Below, one piece after another: positions 1-11,163 of a stretch of 64,000 bases of DNA. Source of the DNA: Tenodera sinensis. Its lineage: Eukaryota; Arthropoda; Insecta; Mantodea; Mantidae. The DNA is taken from the NCBI GenBank assembly GCA_030765045.1, contig CM060964.1, forward strand, positions 170,446,219 through 170,510,218, in the 5' to 3' direction. A model generated the notes under the pieces. The model searched no databases. It saw nothing but the letters and a program-made list of their open reading frames with translations, and was not told where the DNA came from. The position numbers and the translations under genes were made by a program. Numbering within the stretch: position 1 is the stretch's first letter; every line of letters begins with the position of its first letter.

Positions 1-1259
1 CCACCTGTTGGGATGGTCCACCCTCTTCATACCTTACTAGGACTGCGGCCAAAATTCTCATGAAGGCTGGCAATGCCCAGGCATAACTGTCTTGTGACAC
101 ACAATATGGGCTTTTCATCTGTTGACGTATTGTAAATAGAAAAACACTTAATTTTTAGCCCCACAATGCAACCTTGCCTAAGGTGTAGTTATATTTTGGC
201 AACTTCGTATCCTGCATCATTGTGCTCCTACAGAGCAGTCTTGCATCCTCAAATGTACTAATGCTGTGGTGTAGGTTGGCCTGCATGAAAGAAATCATTG
301 TGGTCTAACCCTGTGATACCTGTCTTTTCCAATGCAAGCAGTCCTCCTATAGAGCTAGGTAGCTCTCTTGGAGTTAGTTTTGTTTGTTTTTGTGGTCATG
401 GAATCCCAGAAGGGCCTTCCAATTTGATGGTACTGGAACTATAAATTTTTGTTTCCAAGATTAGCTTAGGTCTAACTTAGGTCTACCCAAAGCCCCACAT
501 AGCTGGATAAGACCATGCACTCTGAAAGGTCATCTAGTACCTCAGAGGCTTTGTTATTGACACTCTTCAATGTGCTATACACCCCTTTTGGCAAGGACTG
601 CTTAACACCTTGAGGTTAGGGAGTGGTTTGTGCTCTCTGGTTATTTGGAGACAACTTCGACCAATGTATAAGTAGTCAGCTGATCCCACCAGTCAGGCAC
701 CAGCTATCTACTACCTGTGAATGTCTGGTATCCACTCAAGGTCCAGCTTTAGAGGCTTATGCAGAATCAAAGCACTGCAGTGGCCCCTCCTGTGGAAAAG
801 AACTTGGGAGTAAAATATTCAGTATTTTCAAAACTTTGAGTTGTGAAAATTAAAATTTAGAAGTACTGGCTTGTGAAAAGGACATTGTATAGTTCTTCAT
901 TGTTCAAAATTACTTTGCAAAACAAGACTACCTGTAAAGGTGCACACATTTCAAGGGGCCTGAAAAATACAGGTTATAAAATATGTTGTTAGCTAATGCT
1001 GGATTTCTGACAATGAAGCCATTAATCCTCTTGCTCTCCAATATATTGAAGAGACTTAGCAGTAAATGTAACCGCTTTTTAGAGAGCACCATATTTTTAT
1101 GTTTTGGCGGTCACATTGCTCTCTCACAACCCCCAGAATGTCTGGAGGACTACACCTGTCGTTGGTTTACGGGTCTCACCGACCTGACCGGGAGTTATTA
1201 AAATAAATTCACCGACCATATCCTCTGATTACTAATCAGAGGACGTATTACATGCCATG
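1..1259. other. Unassigned intronic or intergenic sequence
   Basis: I recognise no gene or mobile-element coding sequence here. The short open frames at 623-853 and 983-1201 match nothing I know and have no codon-like character. The one structural detail is a near-perfect palindrome at 1221-1243 (arms TCCTCTGATTA and its complement around a single C). About 30 bases later comes GGGGTTAA, which could be a decayed transposon end, but I found no partner end. Confidence 0.4.
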
Positions 1260-2110
1260 ACAGGTCAGCATGTTAGGGGTTAAGGTTTTATAGAGAAATT
1301 AGAGAAATGGAGAGGTTGGAAAAATAAAGACTCCCTAGCCCTCAGGAACCCTAATAGCATCGGGGTCGGAAGAGAACAAGAGATGACCAAGGTAAGGTCA
1401 GATAGAAAAGTAACAGTGAGGAGCAAAACACCAGTAAGTGGAAGTAATGTTCTGCTCAGCTTGGGTACCTTGTGTTTGTCCAATGTAGGATTTGTCACAA
1501 TCACAACTTGTATTGTGTACTCCAGGTAGTGGCGGGCGATGGATCTCCTGTCTGTCCAATGTAGGATTTGTCACGACCACAACTTGTATTGTATACTCCA
1601 GGTAGTGGTGATGGATCTCCTGTTTGTCCAATATAGGATTTGTCACAATCACAGCTTGTATTGTATACTCCAGGTAGTGGCGATGGATCTCCTGTTTGTC
1701 CAATGTATGATTTGTCACAATCACAGCTTGTATTGTATACTCCAGGTAGTGGCGATGGGTCTCCTGTTTGTCCAATGTAGGATTTGTCACAATCACAGCT
1801 TGTATTGTATACTACAGGTAGTCGCGATGTATCTCCTGTTTGTCCAATGTAGGATTCGCCACAATCAAAGCTTGTATTGTATGCTCCAGATAGTGGCGAT
1901 GTATCTCCTGTTTGTCCAATGTAAGATTTCTCACAATCACAGCTTGTATTGTATACTCCAGGTAGTGGCGATGTATCTCCTGTTTGTCCAATGTAGGATT
2001 TCTCACAATCACAGGTTGTATTGTATACTCCAGGATTAAGATGTATATCATGTTTATCCTTTACAGTTGGCAGGAAACACTGAATCTTCTTTACAGCACT
2101 GTACCACATA
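1260..2110 (-). mobile_element. Penelope-like element relic, GIY-YIG region expanded in tandem
   Basis: On the minus strand an open frame of 202 codons (2109 to 1501) starts with a unique flank ending PTVKDKHDIHLNPGVYNTTC. This resembles the lead-in to the GIY-YIG endonuclease of Penelope-like retroelements, where GVY-x-IPC-x-CG-x-x-YIGQTGR is the usual core. From there the frame is a tandem array of a 24-residue unit carrying GVYNTSCDC and KSYIGQTGD (see the repeat entry). The residues that should follow YIGQTGR, including the R and the EH pair, never appear, so no unit is a complete nuclease. The sequence below 1500 continues in a shifted frame. I infer a PLE fragment that later gave rise to a minisatellite; expression as protein is unlikely but not excluded, because the frame stays open. 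Confidence 0.6.
1474..2038 (-). repeat. 72-bp minisatellite, about 8 units, each encoding a GIY-YIG core
   Basis: The phrase TGTCCAAT recurs at about 1477, 1553, 1625, 1697, 1769, 1841, 1913 and 1985. The spacing is exactly 72 bp except for the first step (76 bp, which breaks the frame). Because 72 is divisible by three, the array is open in several frames on both strands; the minus-strand frame reads as 24-residue units with the GVYNTSCDC and YIGQTGD motifs. The units differ by scattered substitutions (CDCE, CDCD, FDCG, CGRD), so it is not a recent homogeneous expansion. Plus-strand frames over the same bases are shadows. Confidence 0.9.
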
Positions 2111-4284
2111 GCAAAGCTTTTGCAATTTTATCAGTTACACCTTGTATATAGGGGAGACACGCCCAATTTTTGTACTTCTTATCCACACATTCTTTTTGTT
2201 TCTTTTTACAACTGATACTCACATATGTTTTTAGAAGAATAACTGTTCGGTGTCAATGCTTCACAGATCCCAGTCCTCACGCGTGTTAAAACATCTGAAT
2301 CACGTATCCAAGAGGCAAGACAGTATGTGTTGGCCATAGCCCACGTCCTATGCTTGAAAATCTAAGAGAAAAAATCTGATGTGTTGCACTCATATGACTT
2401 TCTCTGCTCTTGTACTAACTATTCTTACAAACACTTATTCCTGTATCTTCATGTTAGTGAAGATAAACATGTACAGAAATTATATTGTTACGAAAAGTGG
2501 AAGTCAAAGAAACTGTGAACTTAGTGTTCAACATTACTGGGCGAGATGACTCCACAGTATTGTGTAAGGCTTACATTCATAATAAAATATAAAATAAAAA
2601 TAAAATATAAAAGAGTAGATTTTTTTCCCTTTATTATATGATGGACAAATTTATGTTGTTCTCCCCTCCAATATTACACTTTCCCATTATTGTGTCAAGA
2701 GTGAAGGGGAAGGGGCAGCTACTGTGACTTGCCAAGGGTCTCAGAATAAATATTGATGATTGAAAAATAATATTTTTAAGGAGAGGTAGGCTTTTTGAAG
2801 AAAATCAATTTGTAAGATTACTTAAACAGCATGAAGTACATCCACTGAACACAAAAAAAAGTAACACAAGACTCACAGTTTGGTATAAAACAATTTAATT
2901 CTTAATAGTAATAGGACAGTCTGAGACATGATATGGTAAGTGATTTAACAACCAAACTGCTTAAGGGTCAACTGTACACTCATTCTTGATTCACTTGCCA
3001 AGTTTTAACTTACAATGTATTTTGCAGACAAATTGCCATTGTCAGCTGCTTGTTGAACGTTGGGGATTTTTGTAGCAATGTGTGTTGTTATTTGAGATTT
3101 CTGGTGATTTTTTTCATGAACTTAAAGAGGGGTTGCTTTCTTCACGAGTTTGGATGCTCAGTAGGTGTAGTTGATGTTTCTAGATCCACTTTTGCCTTCC
3201 AGATACCCTGTTTCTTCAGCTGTTGAATGACTGAGTAATTTAATATCTGTTAGATGTCATGATTATTGTCGCAGAAATGGGCTGTCGCTACATATTTATC
3301 AGTCTTAGTACAGAATGTTTGTAGCTCAGGCAGACTGCCCTGTGGCGGCATAAAACCGGACTTGGGCTGGCATGCTCTCTGCCAGAGTTATGCCTAAAGG
3401 ACCGGCAAGTAATGGGTACGGAACACTAGCTACTGTATGAACTTACATTAGGCTTACCTGCATCACAACAGATGTGATCACATCTGTTGCGAACACATAC
3501 TCTATAACTGCAAAAAAATTCTGATTTTGTTGTAAAAGTTTGTGTTGATTGGTTGCCTGTATTTCTCTTGTGATATTATCCGTGATATGGAGAAAAGTGA
3601 AAACCAAGTATCGCACTACACAACGCATTACTGAACTGGGCAATGTTGCTTCTTTAGGATAGGCTAATTGCACTTGTCTGGCTTCATCTAACTCCATCTC
3701 GGGTGGTTTATTTTGGATGCACCTTAATTAATGTGGCTTGTTCTGGTGCCTTCAGTTGTTGCAGAAGATGCTGAAGTGCACACAGTATGCTTTGATTCAA
3801 GACACCATCACCTAAAAGTTTGTTGCACTTCTGTGTCATTAAGTTTCCGTGGGAGAACATAGGATCTTGATAAGATGGTCCTTCTAGGAATTAATAAGAT
3901 CTCTCAAAGAGGGTTGAGGCGGGGCCAGGTTTTAATCTTGCTGGAGTCATTGTTGCTTCCCTTTCTGGTGCCTCCGCTAATGTATTACCTTGTCATCCTC
4001 CCCGGAAATGTCATGGGTTTGATGCCCATACTTGGCTGGCATCACTATTAGGTTGTTGGTTGAGTATGGACTATCCTTTAGTGAAAGGAACGATCTCAGG
4101 TGATGGGAAAGAAGTGAAAATAACTGGCATGGTTGGATTTAGAAGCAATGTTTCTTTGTTTTATTAAATTTATTGACAACTTTCATCACTAATTAAACCT
4201 TTGAGTCATTGTTAAAACACTGTCCTTCGTTCGCGTAACGGTATTGATATGCACAGCGTTTAAAACTCGGCAACATTTCTTTTT
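2111..4284. other. Unassigned sequence with one dispersed repeat
   Basis: No coding sequence is recognised. The minus-strand frame at 3443-3697 (84 codons) has no family resemblance that I can see. A block at about 3960-4080 contains GGGTTTGAT, reminiscent of a tRNA B box, but the rest of a SINE head is not clear. The stretch at 2371-2488 is a dispersed repeat listed separately. Confidence 0.35.
2371..2488 (+). repeat. Dispersed repeat, copy 1 (partner at 27948-28066)
   Basis: This 118-bp block, from AATCTGATGTGTTGCACTC to CAGAAATTATATTG, matches 27948-28066 in the same orientation with roughly one difference per ten bases. The second copy directly follows the reverse-transcriptase motif C of a LINE relic. 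The block may therefore be a piece of that LINE family downstream of the RT core, but I cannot assign it firmly. Confidence 0.7.
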
Positions 4285-4352
4285 GTTTGGACTTCGGGCC
4301 CTAATGACCTAGTTGTCGACGGGCCCTTAAACCCAACTCACTCACTCACTTT
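4285..4352 (+). mobile_element. LINE/SINE 3' tail fragment
   Basis: The sequence reads GGGCCCTAATGACCTAGTTG, then a GC-rich half-palindrome, then GGGCCCTTAAACCCAACTCA and a CTCA repeat. The same ending appears in the element at 25895-26098 and, more diverged, at the 3' end of the minus-strand LINE at 62990-64000. I take it as a severely 5'-truncated insertion of that LINE or its dependent SINE. Confidence 0.6.
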
Positions 4353-5024
4353 TTGTTGGCTCTAACACTAGACTAATTTCACCTTGCGTACGACTGCTGT
4401 AATGTGTGACACACTTAAAAATAAAAATTGTTACATTTGTGTTCACACTTACCAATTTACCAATCCGATTTGAGCGCTTACACACAATGTTTCTTTATTT
4501 GTGCAGCCACACCTTCTTCTGCCTGTAGTATGTGCAAAACTGTCCCCAATTCTGCATTTTTGTGTACATTTATGGACATGGGCCTCTAGCACCTACTGTA
4601 GGTGGACTTTTTAGATGACTTCATGTACCTTACGTTATGTATTTAATTCGTACGTTTTCATTTGGGGGTCTTCATCCCCTCCTTTAAAATACCACCTTGG
4701 ATTTGGGACTTTCGGCCCCTATTTCTTGGAAAATGTTCTATCTCGCTCTTTGAATCACATTAAGTTACCGAATAATAGAACAAAGGCAATACACCCTTCT
4801 TGATGTCACAATGGGCAGGCGAGTGGAGAGACATCCTAAACTGACAGTGTTTCTTAAAATATGTTTTTAGCATCTAAAATTCTGGTCCCGGACAGTGTTT
4901 TAACATAGACATCATTTTTTACTTTCAATGCTTAGTACAACTAAAATTACAAGTACAATTATGTACATGCGTAGACAACAATATTTACATTTCACTTAAT
5001 GGTATCTTGTCACACTCAATTGTA

Positions 5025-5090
5025 ACGGGTACTAATGACCTTCACGGTTTTGCCCTTAAATCCTTACTTCCTCATTGTCACACTCAATTA
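5025..5090 (+). mobile_element. Probable diverged LINE/SINE 3' tail
   Basis: GGGTACTAATGACCTTCACG followed by TTTTGCCCTTAAATCC keeps the pattern seen at 4285-4352 (a GGGC-like half, CTAATGACC, a GCCCTTAAA half, then a CT-rich end). The match is short, so confidence is limited. Confidence 0.4.
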
Positions 5091-5335
5091 TGTTTATTAC
5101 CTAATCAGTGAAAAAAAATTACTGCTCTGAGGCTCCTTGGGCTAAAAGTATCGTCTTAGGGTGAAATTTCCGCAATAAATACAGCTTCCTACTTCATTGA
5201 ATTTTGCAGTAGGAGCTTTTTTGAAAAAGTTGATCCCAGAATTGCAATCAGATGTCTTGAAAAATTCCACAATGTCTCCAATATTTTTTGAAATATAGCA
5301 GACAGTTCTCAACTGGGAGTTCAATCTTGTACATA

Positions 5336-5366
5336 TTGGAGTCATTCCATGTCAAGTCGCACAGCA
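5336..5366 (+). mobile_element. Possible solitary transposon end
   Basis: GGAGTCATTCCATGTCAAGT resembles the terminal inverted repeat of the element at 34619-36286 (GTCATTACACGTCAAATCG). No second end is apparent nearby. This is either a solo end or a deleted copy of that family. Confidence 0.35.
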
Positions 5367-5774
5367 TTTGACCTTCATGTCTCCAGTTTCATTGATATTA
5401 AATTTATGTGGTCTGAGACTGAAAAAGTCATACCCCTATTCTTTTGTTAGCCTGTAAATTAATTATTTTGGGAAATATAAAACATTAAATTTTTGAATAT
5501 TTTACGCACACCAGTCTACATAAATATAAATATCTGGTATTATTTTTCAGATAAACGTGATCTGTGGCACATTTTGAATATTGAGATATATACTTCATTC
5601 ATACATTAAACGAGAATTAGTTCAATATTTTCTATTTTTACAAAGTCATTAACAATACTAATGTTTTACTTTAAATTTCCGGAAAAAAAATTTAAAAGGT
5701 AGTTTGATGATGTCATATAATCCCAGAAAACATTCATATTGATGGTTGATGGAAGTTTATGGAGAGTCTTGTAT

Positions 5775-6990
5775 ACATGTCAGAAATGTCTGCAAGTGGT
5801 TTGCAGATGGTCGTACAGAAATTCATGGTGAGGAAAGAAGCTGGAGACCGTCAATTCCCAAAGAAACAATCGCAAGGGTTGAATAAATCATGCTTCAGGA
5901 TTGGTGGATCACTCTTGAGCTCTGCATTATTGTGTCGGTCTGGGTGGCTCAGTTGGTTAGACGCTGGCCTACTGATCCCAAGGTCGATGGTTTTTAAGCG
6001 TGCTTAAAAACGACAGCTCCATGTCAGTAGGTTTACTGGCATGTAAAAGAACTCCTGCGGGACGAAATTCCGGCACACCGGCGACGCTGATGTGATCCTG
6101 GCAATTGACAGCGTTGTTAAACAACAAAAATATTTTTTTTCCTGCATTATTGTTCCTGAGATTTCTCGAAGCACCATTTACCGGACTTCGATTGAAGAAT
6201 TGAAATTTCGGAATGTGTGCACAAGACGAGTCCCAAGAATGCTGACAGAACATCACAAAAGGCTGAAACTTTCCGTAAATTTCTTCAATGCTATGCAGAT
6301 GAAAAGGACAGCCTTTTGGATTCAATAGTCATGGGTGATGAAATATGTGCTTTCCACTTTATACCCGAGATCAAACAATCATGTGAGTGGTGGCATTCTG
6401 ATTCACCCAAGCCGTGAAAGTTCAAAAGAACACAGTCTGCCGGTAAAATCATGGCAACTGTGTTTTGGGATCGAAAGGATATATTGTTGGTCGAGTTTAT
6501 GGATCCTGGGACAACAATAAATGCAGACAGGTACTGTCAGACATTAAAAACTTTAGACTGGCAATTCAGAACCAAAGAAGAGGAATGTTGAGCAAGGGCA
6601 TAAGGCTTCTCCACAACAATGCTTGGCCCCCACACGACCCGGCAAACTGTGGATCTTCTGCAACAGTTTGGATGGGACATCATGACTCGTCCACCCTATA
6701 ATCCAGACTTAGCACCGAGTGACTACCACTTGTTTCCCAAGTTGGAAGAACACTTGGCTGGATGGCGTTTTGGTGGTGACGACGAGGTGAAAGATGAGGT
6801 CCAATGCTTCTTCAATAGCATGGTGGTGGGCTGATATGACATGGGCTTACAAAAACTGTCAGTGTTTACAAAAATGCATCAGTCGAAATGGCGATGATGT
6901 GAAAAAACAGAAAAATGTTCAGGCTTCAAAATTATGTCCCATTTGTTGTCAATAAGTGTTACTTTACATTTTTGAAAAAATTCGATATCT
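5775..6990 (+). pseudogene. mariner-type transposase pseudogene, interrupted by a SINE
   Basis: In successive frames the translation follows a mariner transposase: the WFADGRTEIHGEERSWRP region (HTH to GRP linker) before the SINE at 5934-6141, and after it SRSTIYRTSI, MGDEICAFHF, LHNNAWPPH and NPDLAPSDYHLFPKLEEHL. These correspond to the three catalytic positions of the DD34D triad. The first Asp (codon 6337-6339) and the third (6721-6723) are present; the second is Asn (AAC at 6615-6617), where the family has HDN. There are at least three frameshifts and several stops. The 5' end before about 5775 is not recognisable. The element is inactive; the family call is firm and the subfamily is not. 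Confidence 0.85.
5934..6141 (+). mobile_element. SINE family A, copy 1 (tRNA-derived), with 12-bp target duplication
   Basis: The head GTCGGTCTGGGTGGCTCAGT reads like a tRNA 5' half (A box around TGGCTCAGTTGG). It is followed by a body containing GTTTTTAAGCGTGCTTAAAA, AACTCCTGCGGGACGAAATT and the 3' end GACAGCGTTGTTAAACAAC plus an A/T tail. The region that should hold the B box is deleted in this copy but present in the copies at 9936 and 32549. The flanks are identical 12-mers, CTGCATTATTGT at 5922-5933 and 6142-6153. This marks a clean insertion into the mariner and restores the transposase reading across the site. Confidence 0.9.
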
Positions 6991-6999
6991 TACTTTTGG

Positions 7000-7418
7000 A
7001 ATCACCTTCATACCAGTATGAATAGACTGTAGAAATGGTTTGCCAGGATTGCCTGAATTTGGTCTGAAAAATCGGGCATTTTTGTGTAACATGGTGTTCC
7101 TGTCTATGGTAATTTGTGCATTATTCTTTACCATTTGAGATTCTTAATATTGTTTTGGTCAAAGATTATTCTGCGTATTCCTAATTTGTGTTAACTTATG
7201 GTAAATAGTATTGAAGAATTTGTAAAAGTAATATGCTTCTTGAATAGCTTACCTTCACTCACAAACAATTGATTAAGGTAACCTTGCTGTTCAATGATGG
7301 CCTAATGTAATTTTAAAATTCATTAAATTGCCATATGCTATACTTATAAATCAAAACAGCTGCATTTTTATGACTGGGTAGAAAATAGTCACATCCTGTT
7401 TATGTGACAATGTAAATA
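7000..7418. other. Unassigned AT-rich sequence
   Basis: No coding, repeat or element ends are recognised between the mariner relic and the MITE. Confidence 0.4.
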
Positions 7419-7420
7419 TA

Positions 7421-7631
7421 CAGGGTGTCCCAATTGAATCCCCCTATTGTCATATTTTCATATCCTTTGTGTGACTGGTGGGGCACATGTGGAAGTGATA
7501 TGACTTCCTTGATTTTTGTATACAAACTTGATGAGCCATACGTATTAGTAAAGTTTAGTTCATTTCGATATCTCAAATAGTTTGGCAGAAATACTGAAGT
7601 GAAAATAGGGCGATTCAATTGGGACATTCTG
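7421..7631. mobile_element. MITE with about 30-bp inverted ends and TA duplication
   Basis: The left end CAGGGTGTCCCAATTGAATC and the reverse complement of the right end, CAGAATGTCCCAATTGAATC, match over roughly 30 bp including the following CCCTATT. TA dinucleotides flank both sides (7419-7420 and 7632-7633). At 211 bp it is too short to encode a transposase. The TA target and the CAGGGTG-type ends fit a Tc1/mariner-mobilised MITE. The open frame at 7400-7627 on the minus strand is incidental. Confidence 0.85.
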
Positions 7632-7639
7632 TATATCTC

Positions 7640-9166
7640 AGATTATGAATTTATGAAACGGACCTCCAGGAGGAAGTGAGAGTGTACAAAGAGCAGTGCA
7701 GTGGGGTGCCTATCATATCCAGAAGAGCATATCCAGCTGCTCCTTTGGTGTTCCTCACACACCCCATTTGAAAGAATAGATGGACAAGTTTGGCAGAAGG
7801 CTCTATATTAAGGAAGAAGACCTTAAAGCACATTGACTGCTGCTGACCACCTAGTGAGGTCCTGCAACCCCTAAAATGAAGTCTGTTCCTCACAGCAAAG
7901 CTGCATGTGAAGTGTTTCAGTCTTGTGACAAACAGCAGAACTACCTTCAGATTGCTGGTGTCTAATAAGGCATCAGCACTACTGTATGCTATGAGCAGTT
8001 TTAAGTGAGGACTTTCTCACAGGAGCTAACAAAACTACAGTGGAAAACCTAGTAGATCTTGCATCTACTATCACAGTCTGAAAGATAACTCTGTGCCATA
8101 ATGTAGCTTATGATGTCTCCAAACACTGTCCCCAGATAGTTTGATTAGTTTGTGAATAGTGCTCTCTTTATGAACTTGATGCCCATATCTGTGGCATGCA
8201 TATGTGCGGTTTGTCTTCTGCTTGAAACATATTAGTAAATATGTTTTATTCTTATTTCAGTGTTGTGGCTTAAATTCCTTGTAAGTTTTATGCATCTGCT
8301 CCACTGAAAATTGTATGCGTTCTAAAATTTGTACCAATGCAAAATTTGTTGGATGATGAAACGTTTACCTGTTTCATTTTCAGAAAGTTGAGAGGTATGT
8401 AAGAGAAGCTATAAACATTGCTCTTAGAGCTTTGGAAAGACAACCCATAAATTGCTTTGGGGAAACTGAGGCGACTCTGCTTCTTATATCCACAGAGTTA
8501 AAGATGAAATGAGAAAACTGCTGCAAAAAGACTGATGTGTCTACAAAGCAGCTAGGAAGTTGTTGGACATGCATGCACCACTCCATGCAGAAAATGTGTA
8601 ATAGGTTCCATGCAGCTTAGATGAGTAGCTTCACAGTAGAGAAATGCCTCAAGGAATACACAATGTTGCAAACAAACTGGAATTGAAAGTTCAACCTAAG
8701 TTTTCCATACAGCAGAAGCCAAACACTACATCCAGTTTGAAGAAACCAAAATGGTTGCAGTGAACAAAAGTGGTATCCAAGAAGAGTAGAGAGACCCTGG
8801 AAATAGCCTGGCAACTACAGGATTTTAGGTGGTGACAGTGAGGTCTTTAATAAGTAAAATATGGCAAACAACTGTGCGAGATAACGGAAGTTATTGACAG
8901 CGAAGCAATATAAATTAACAAGTTATAATAAATAGTTGTGACTAAAACACTTATTTTTTACAGTTATGCATTTTTCAGCAGGACTAGTTCTGGAAATCAG
9001 TCATTTGATTATCAGCTTGTAGAGTGTATCATTGTTACTGTTCCTGCTGCTAGGTGACAGATTTGTTCTTATTATATTATTAGCTACTGGAAGTACACAA
9101 AATATTTCAAAATTCATTATGTAATCCTTATTTTTCAAAACAAATATTTTTTCCCAAACTGAAATA
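7640..9166. other. Unassigned sequence
   Basis: Several short frames exist on both strands (7651-7893, 8380-8586 and 8617-8814, minus), but none resembles a known family. On the plus strand TTTCAG at about 8377-8382 is followed by 129 open bases (KVERYVREAINIALRALE...). I do not recognise it, and no matching donor follows before a stop. I treat the region as unannotated. Confidence 0.35.
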
Positions 9167-10373
9167 CTGGCTGTTTAAAAAAAGTGTCCCATATTGCAAC
9201 AGGAGCTGGGATTGATCAAAACTAGAATAAATGTTCCTATAAACATATTTCCGGAAACAAATACTTGTTGATATGTGAGTCATTTTAGTCATATGGATTG
9301 TGAGTTGCAGTTGGTGGAGCAGTCATGTAGTTGAGGCATCAGAATCATTTTAGTTTCAATGTTTGGTCAGGAATTGTGTGTGGACCTACTTCTAGAACCA
9401 TGCACTTTACAGAACAGATTAACAAGTGCTGTGTATAATTGATTCCTGCACAATGAGTTAACCGTGTTCTTGGAGGACATTGTGCCTGTAGAAAGACAAT
9501 GCATGTAGTTTATATACAATGGTGCACCACCCCATTTTGTACATATCATACGACAATACTTAAACCAAATATTTAATGGATGATGGACTGGTTGAGGTCC
9601 AGTAACATGGCCTCCCCGTTTGTTGGAGCTCAATACATTGGATTTCTGGCTATAGGGACATTTAAAGACACTGATGTATGGAAACCCATTGACAATGGTC
9701 ATACGTTACAAGAGTGTGTGACCAATACGTGTGCCCAAATTGGAGAGCAGCCAAGTGTGTTCAAAGGAGTTTGATATTCTTGGAGAAGAAGAGCTGAATG
9801 ATGTATAAGAATACATGGTAACCACATGGGAGATCTCCTTTAGTAATATTGACATAACCTGCAGATGTTACCAGATGACAAAATGGCAGAAATAATTGGA
9901 ACTCCTGTTAGGTGTTATGGATGTTTACCACCATGTCAGTGTGGGTGACTCGGTTAGACGCTGGCTTACTGATCCCAAGGTCGCAGGTCCAAATCTGGCC
10001 CAGACCGATGGTTTTTAAGTGTGCTTAAAAATGATAGCTCCATGTCAGGTTTACTGGCATATAAAAATTCTTATGGGACAAAATTCTGGTACACTGGAGA
10101 CGCTGATGTGATCCTGGCAACTGACAGCGTTGTTAACCAACACAACTTTTTTTTTATACCAACAATAATTGTTCTGTTAAACGTTAGTGACTTCACTAGA
10201 GCTTACTTGTTGGATGAAGCCCATTGTCTGGTGTAAATTTTCAACACAAGTAAAGTGGCTCATAGCTCAGCATGAATTTGTTTTTGGACATATGTTTATA
10301 GGAACATTTATTCTAGTTTTGACCAATCCCAACTCCTGCTGCAATATCGGCCACTTTCTTTTAAACACTCTGT
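9167..10373 (+). mobile_element. Tc1/mariner-like DNA transposon, about 105-bp inverted ends, transposase decayed
   Basis: The first 105-110 bp (TGTTTAAAA...GTGTCCCATATTGC...CAGGAGCTGGGATTGATC...AATGTTCCTATAAACATAT) recur inverted at 10265-10373, defining the ends. Between them, plus-strand translation at about 9360-9830 gives GQELCVDLLLEP, FIYNGAPPHF, IRQYLNQIFNGWW, WPPRLLELNTLDFWLYGHLK. This matches the C-terminal half of a common insect transposase group whose consensus has DGAPPHF, GRWIGRGGP and WPPRSPDLTPLDFFLWG. The second catalytic Asp (before GAPPHF) is Asn, and the SPDLTP block is LELNTL, so the catalytic site is lost. The N-terminal half is missing. SINE A copy 2 lies inside. Confidence 0.75.
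9936..10154 (+). mobile_element. SINE family A, copy 2
   Basis: This is the same family as 5934-6141. The GTGGGTGACTCGGTTAGACG head, the GCTTACTGATCCCAAGGTCG segment, a B-box-like GGTCCAAATCTGG, the GTTTTTAAGTGTGCTTAAAA body and the end GACAGCGTTGTTAACCAACA plus an oligo-T run are all present. This copy keeps the part deleted in copy 1. A target duplication is not clear (TACCACCATGT versus TACCAACAATA is weak). It lies inside the transposon at 9167-10373, so it inserted later. Confidence 0.85.
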
Positions 10374-10439
10374 ACATGGGTCCATTTAATTGCTTCAATA
10401 ATTTTTAACCTCTGAATTCATTTCATGTTTAAATGACCA

Positions 10440-11163
10440 AAACTTATCTGCCACAGCTGATTTACCAATCCGTTCACATTTAATATTTCTAACATGTTCT
10501 GTTATTCTGGTTTCCAAATGAATGTAAACCCTAAACAACTAAATTTATAAATGCCAGGTTTTTTGTTATTTGAAATTTTATCTTGTTTAGAAAAATTTAG
10601 CAAATTTTTTATATGGCATTTTTTTTTTTTTTTTGAGGAACTAAAATTAATTCCATGTCCTTTAAAAATATTTGAAATTATTAGTTCAAGGGTGATAAGT
10701 TAATTTTTTTAAAATTACAATATTTTATTTTCTTGAGAGTAGAAACTTATTTTAGAATCTTTTGATATTTAAATGCCCCTACCTTTTTGTGTATAAAATC
10801 TGTATTAAAACCATACAATTATCGCAGTGATGATAATGTGTTTATAATCTCAATTAAATTATTCTTTATTAAGGGGTGTGTTTATTAACCTATAAATTAA
10901 ATTATTAAAAACAGTAAATTTATGTGAAAAAGGGGTTAGAACTTTTATATTTTATGTAATTAACAGTATGAATTTTTTCTATAAATGTCAAAATTCAATT
11001 TGCTATAGTTTACTGTCTTTAAACCTGGGAAAAGAGGGCAAACATTTTCTATTCCTAATGTGAATTTTACAGCTGTATCTTGTAAATTTAAATGTTTTAA
11101 AGCATAAGTTATATGTTTATCAGAAATAATAGCAAAAATATCTATAACTTTATAAATCTGACA
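10440..11163 (-). mobile_element. Penelope-like element relic, C-terminal part with GIY-YIG remnant
   Basis: Read on the minus strand, 11208-10960 gives YALKHLNLQDTAVKFTLGIE followed by LNFDIYRK. This is the region after the RT core of PLEs (HT-x-E-x-E...LPFLDV...IYRKPTHTD). Further along are YGFNTDFIHKK and NLLNFSKQDKI, then GIYKFSC and FTFIWKPE near 10555-10500, which I read as the start of the GIY-YIG domain with YIG decayed to FIW. There are multiple stops and frameshifts. The RT core is missing because the plus-strand LINE begins at about 11164. The copy at 14650-15760 carries parallel motifs and supports the call. Confidence 0.65.

Noticed and set aside
1539..2039. 166-codon plus-strand frame over the minisatellite
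   Set aside because: The 72-bp unit keeps several frames open. Only the minus-strand frame has recognisable motifs and a matching flank.
8377..8512. TTTCAG followed by 129 open bases as a possible exon
   Set aside because: There is no known similarity and no suitable donor before the stop, and nothing like the expected KAT6 exons.
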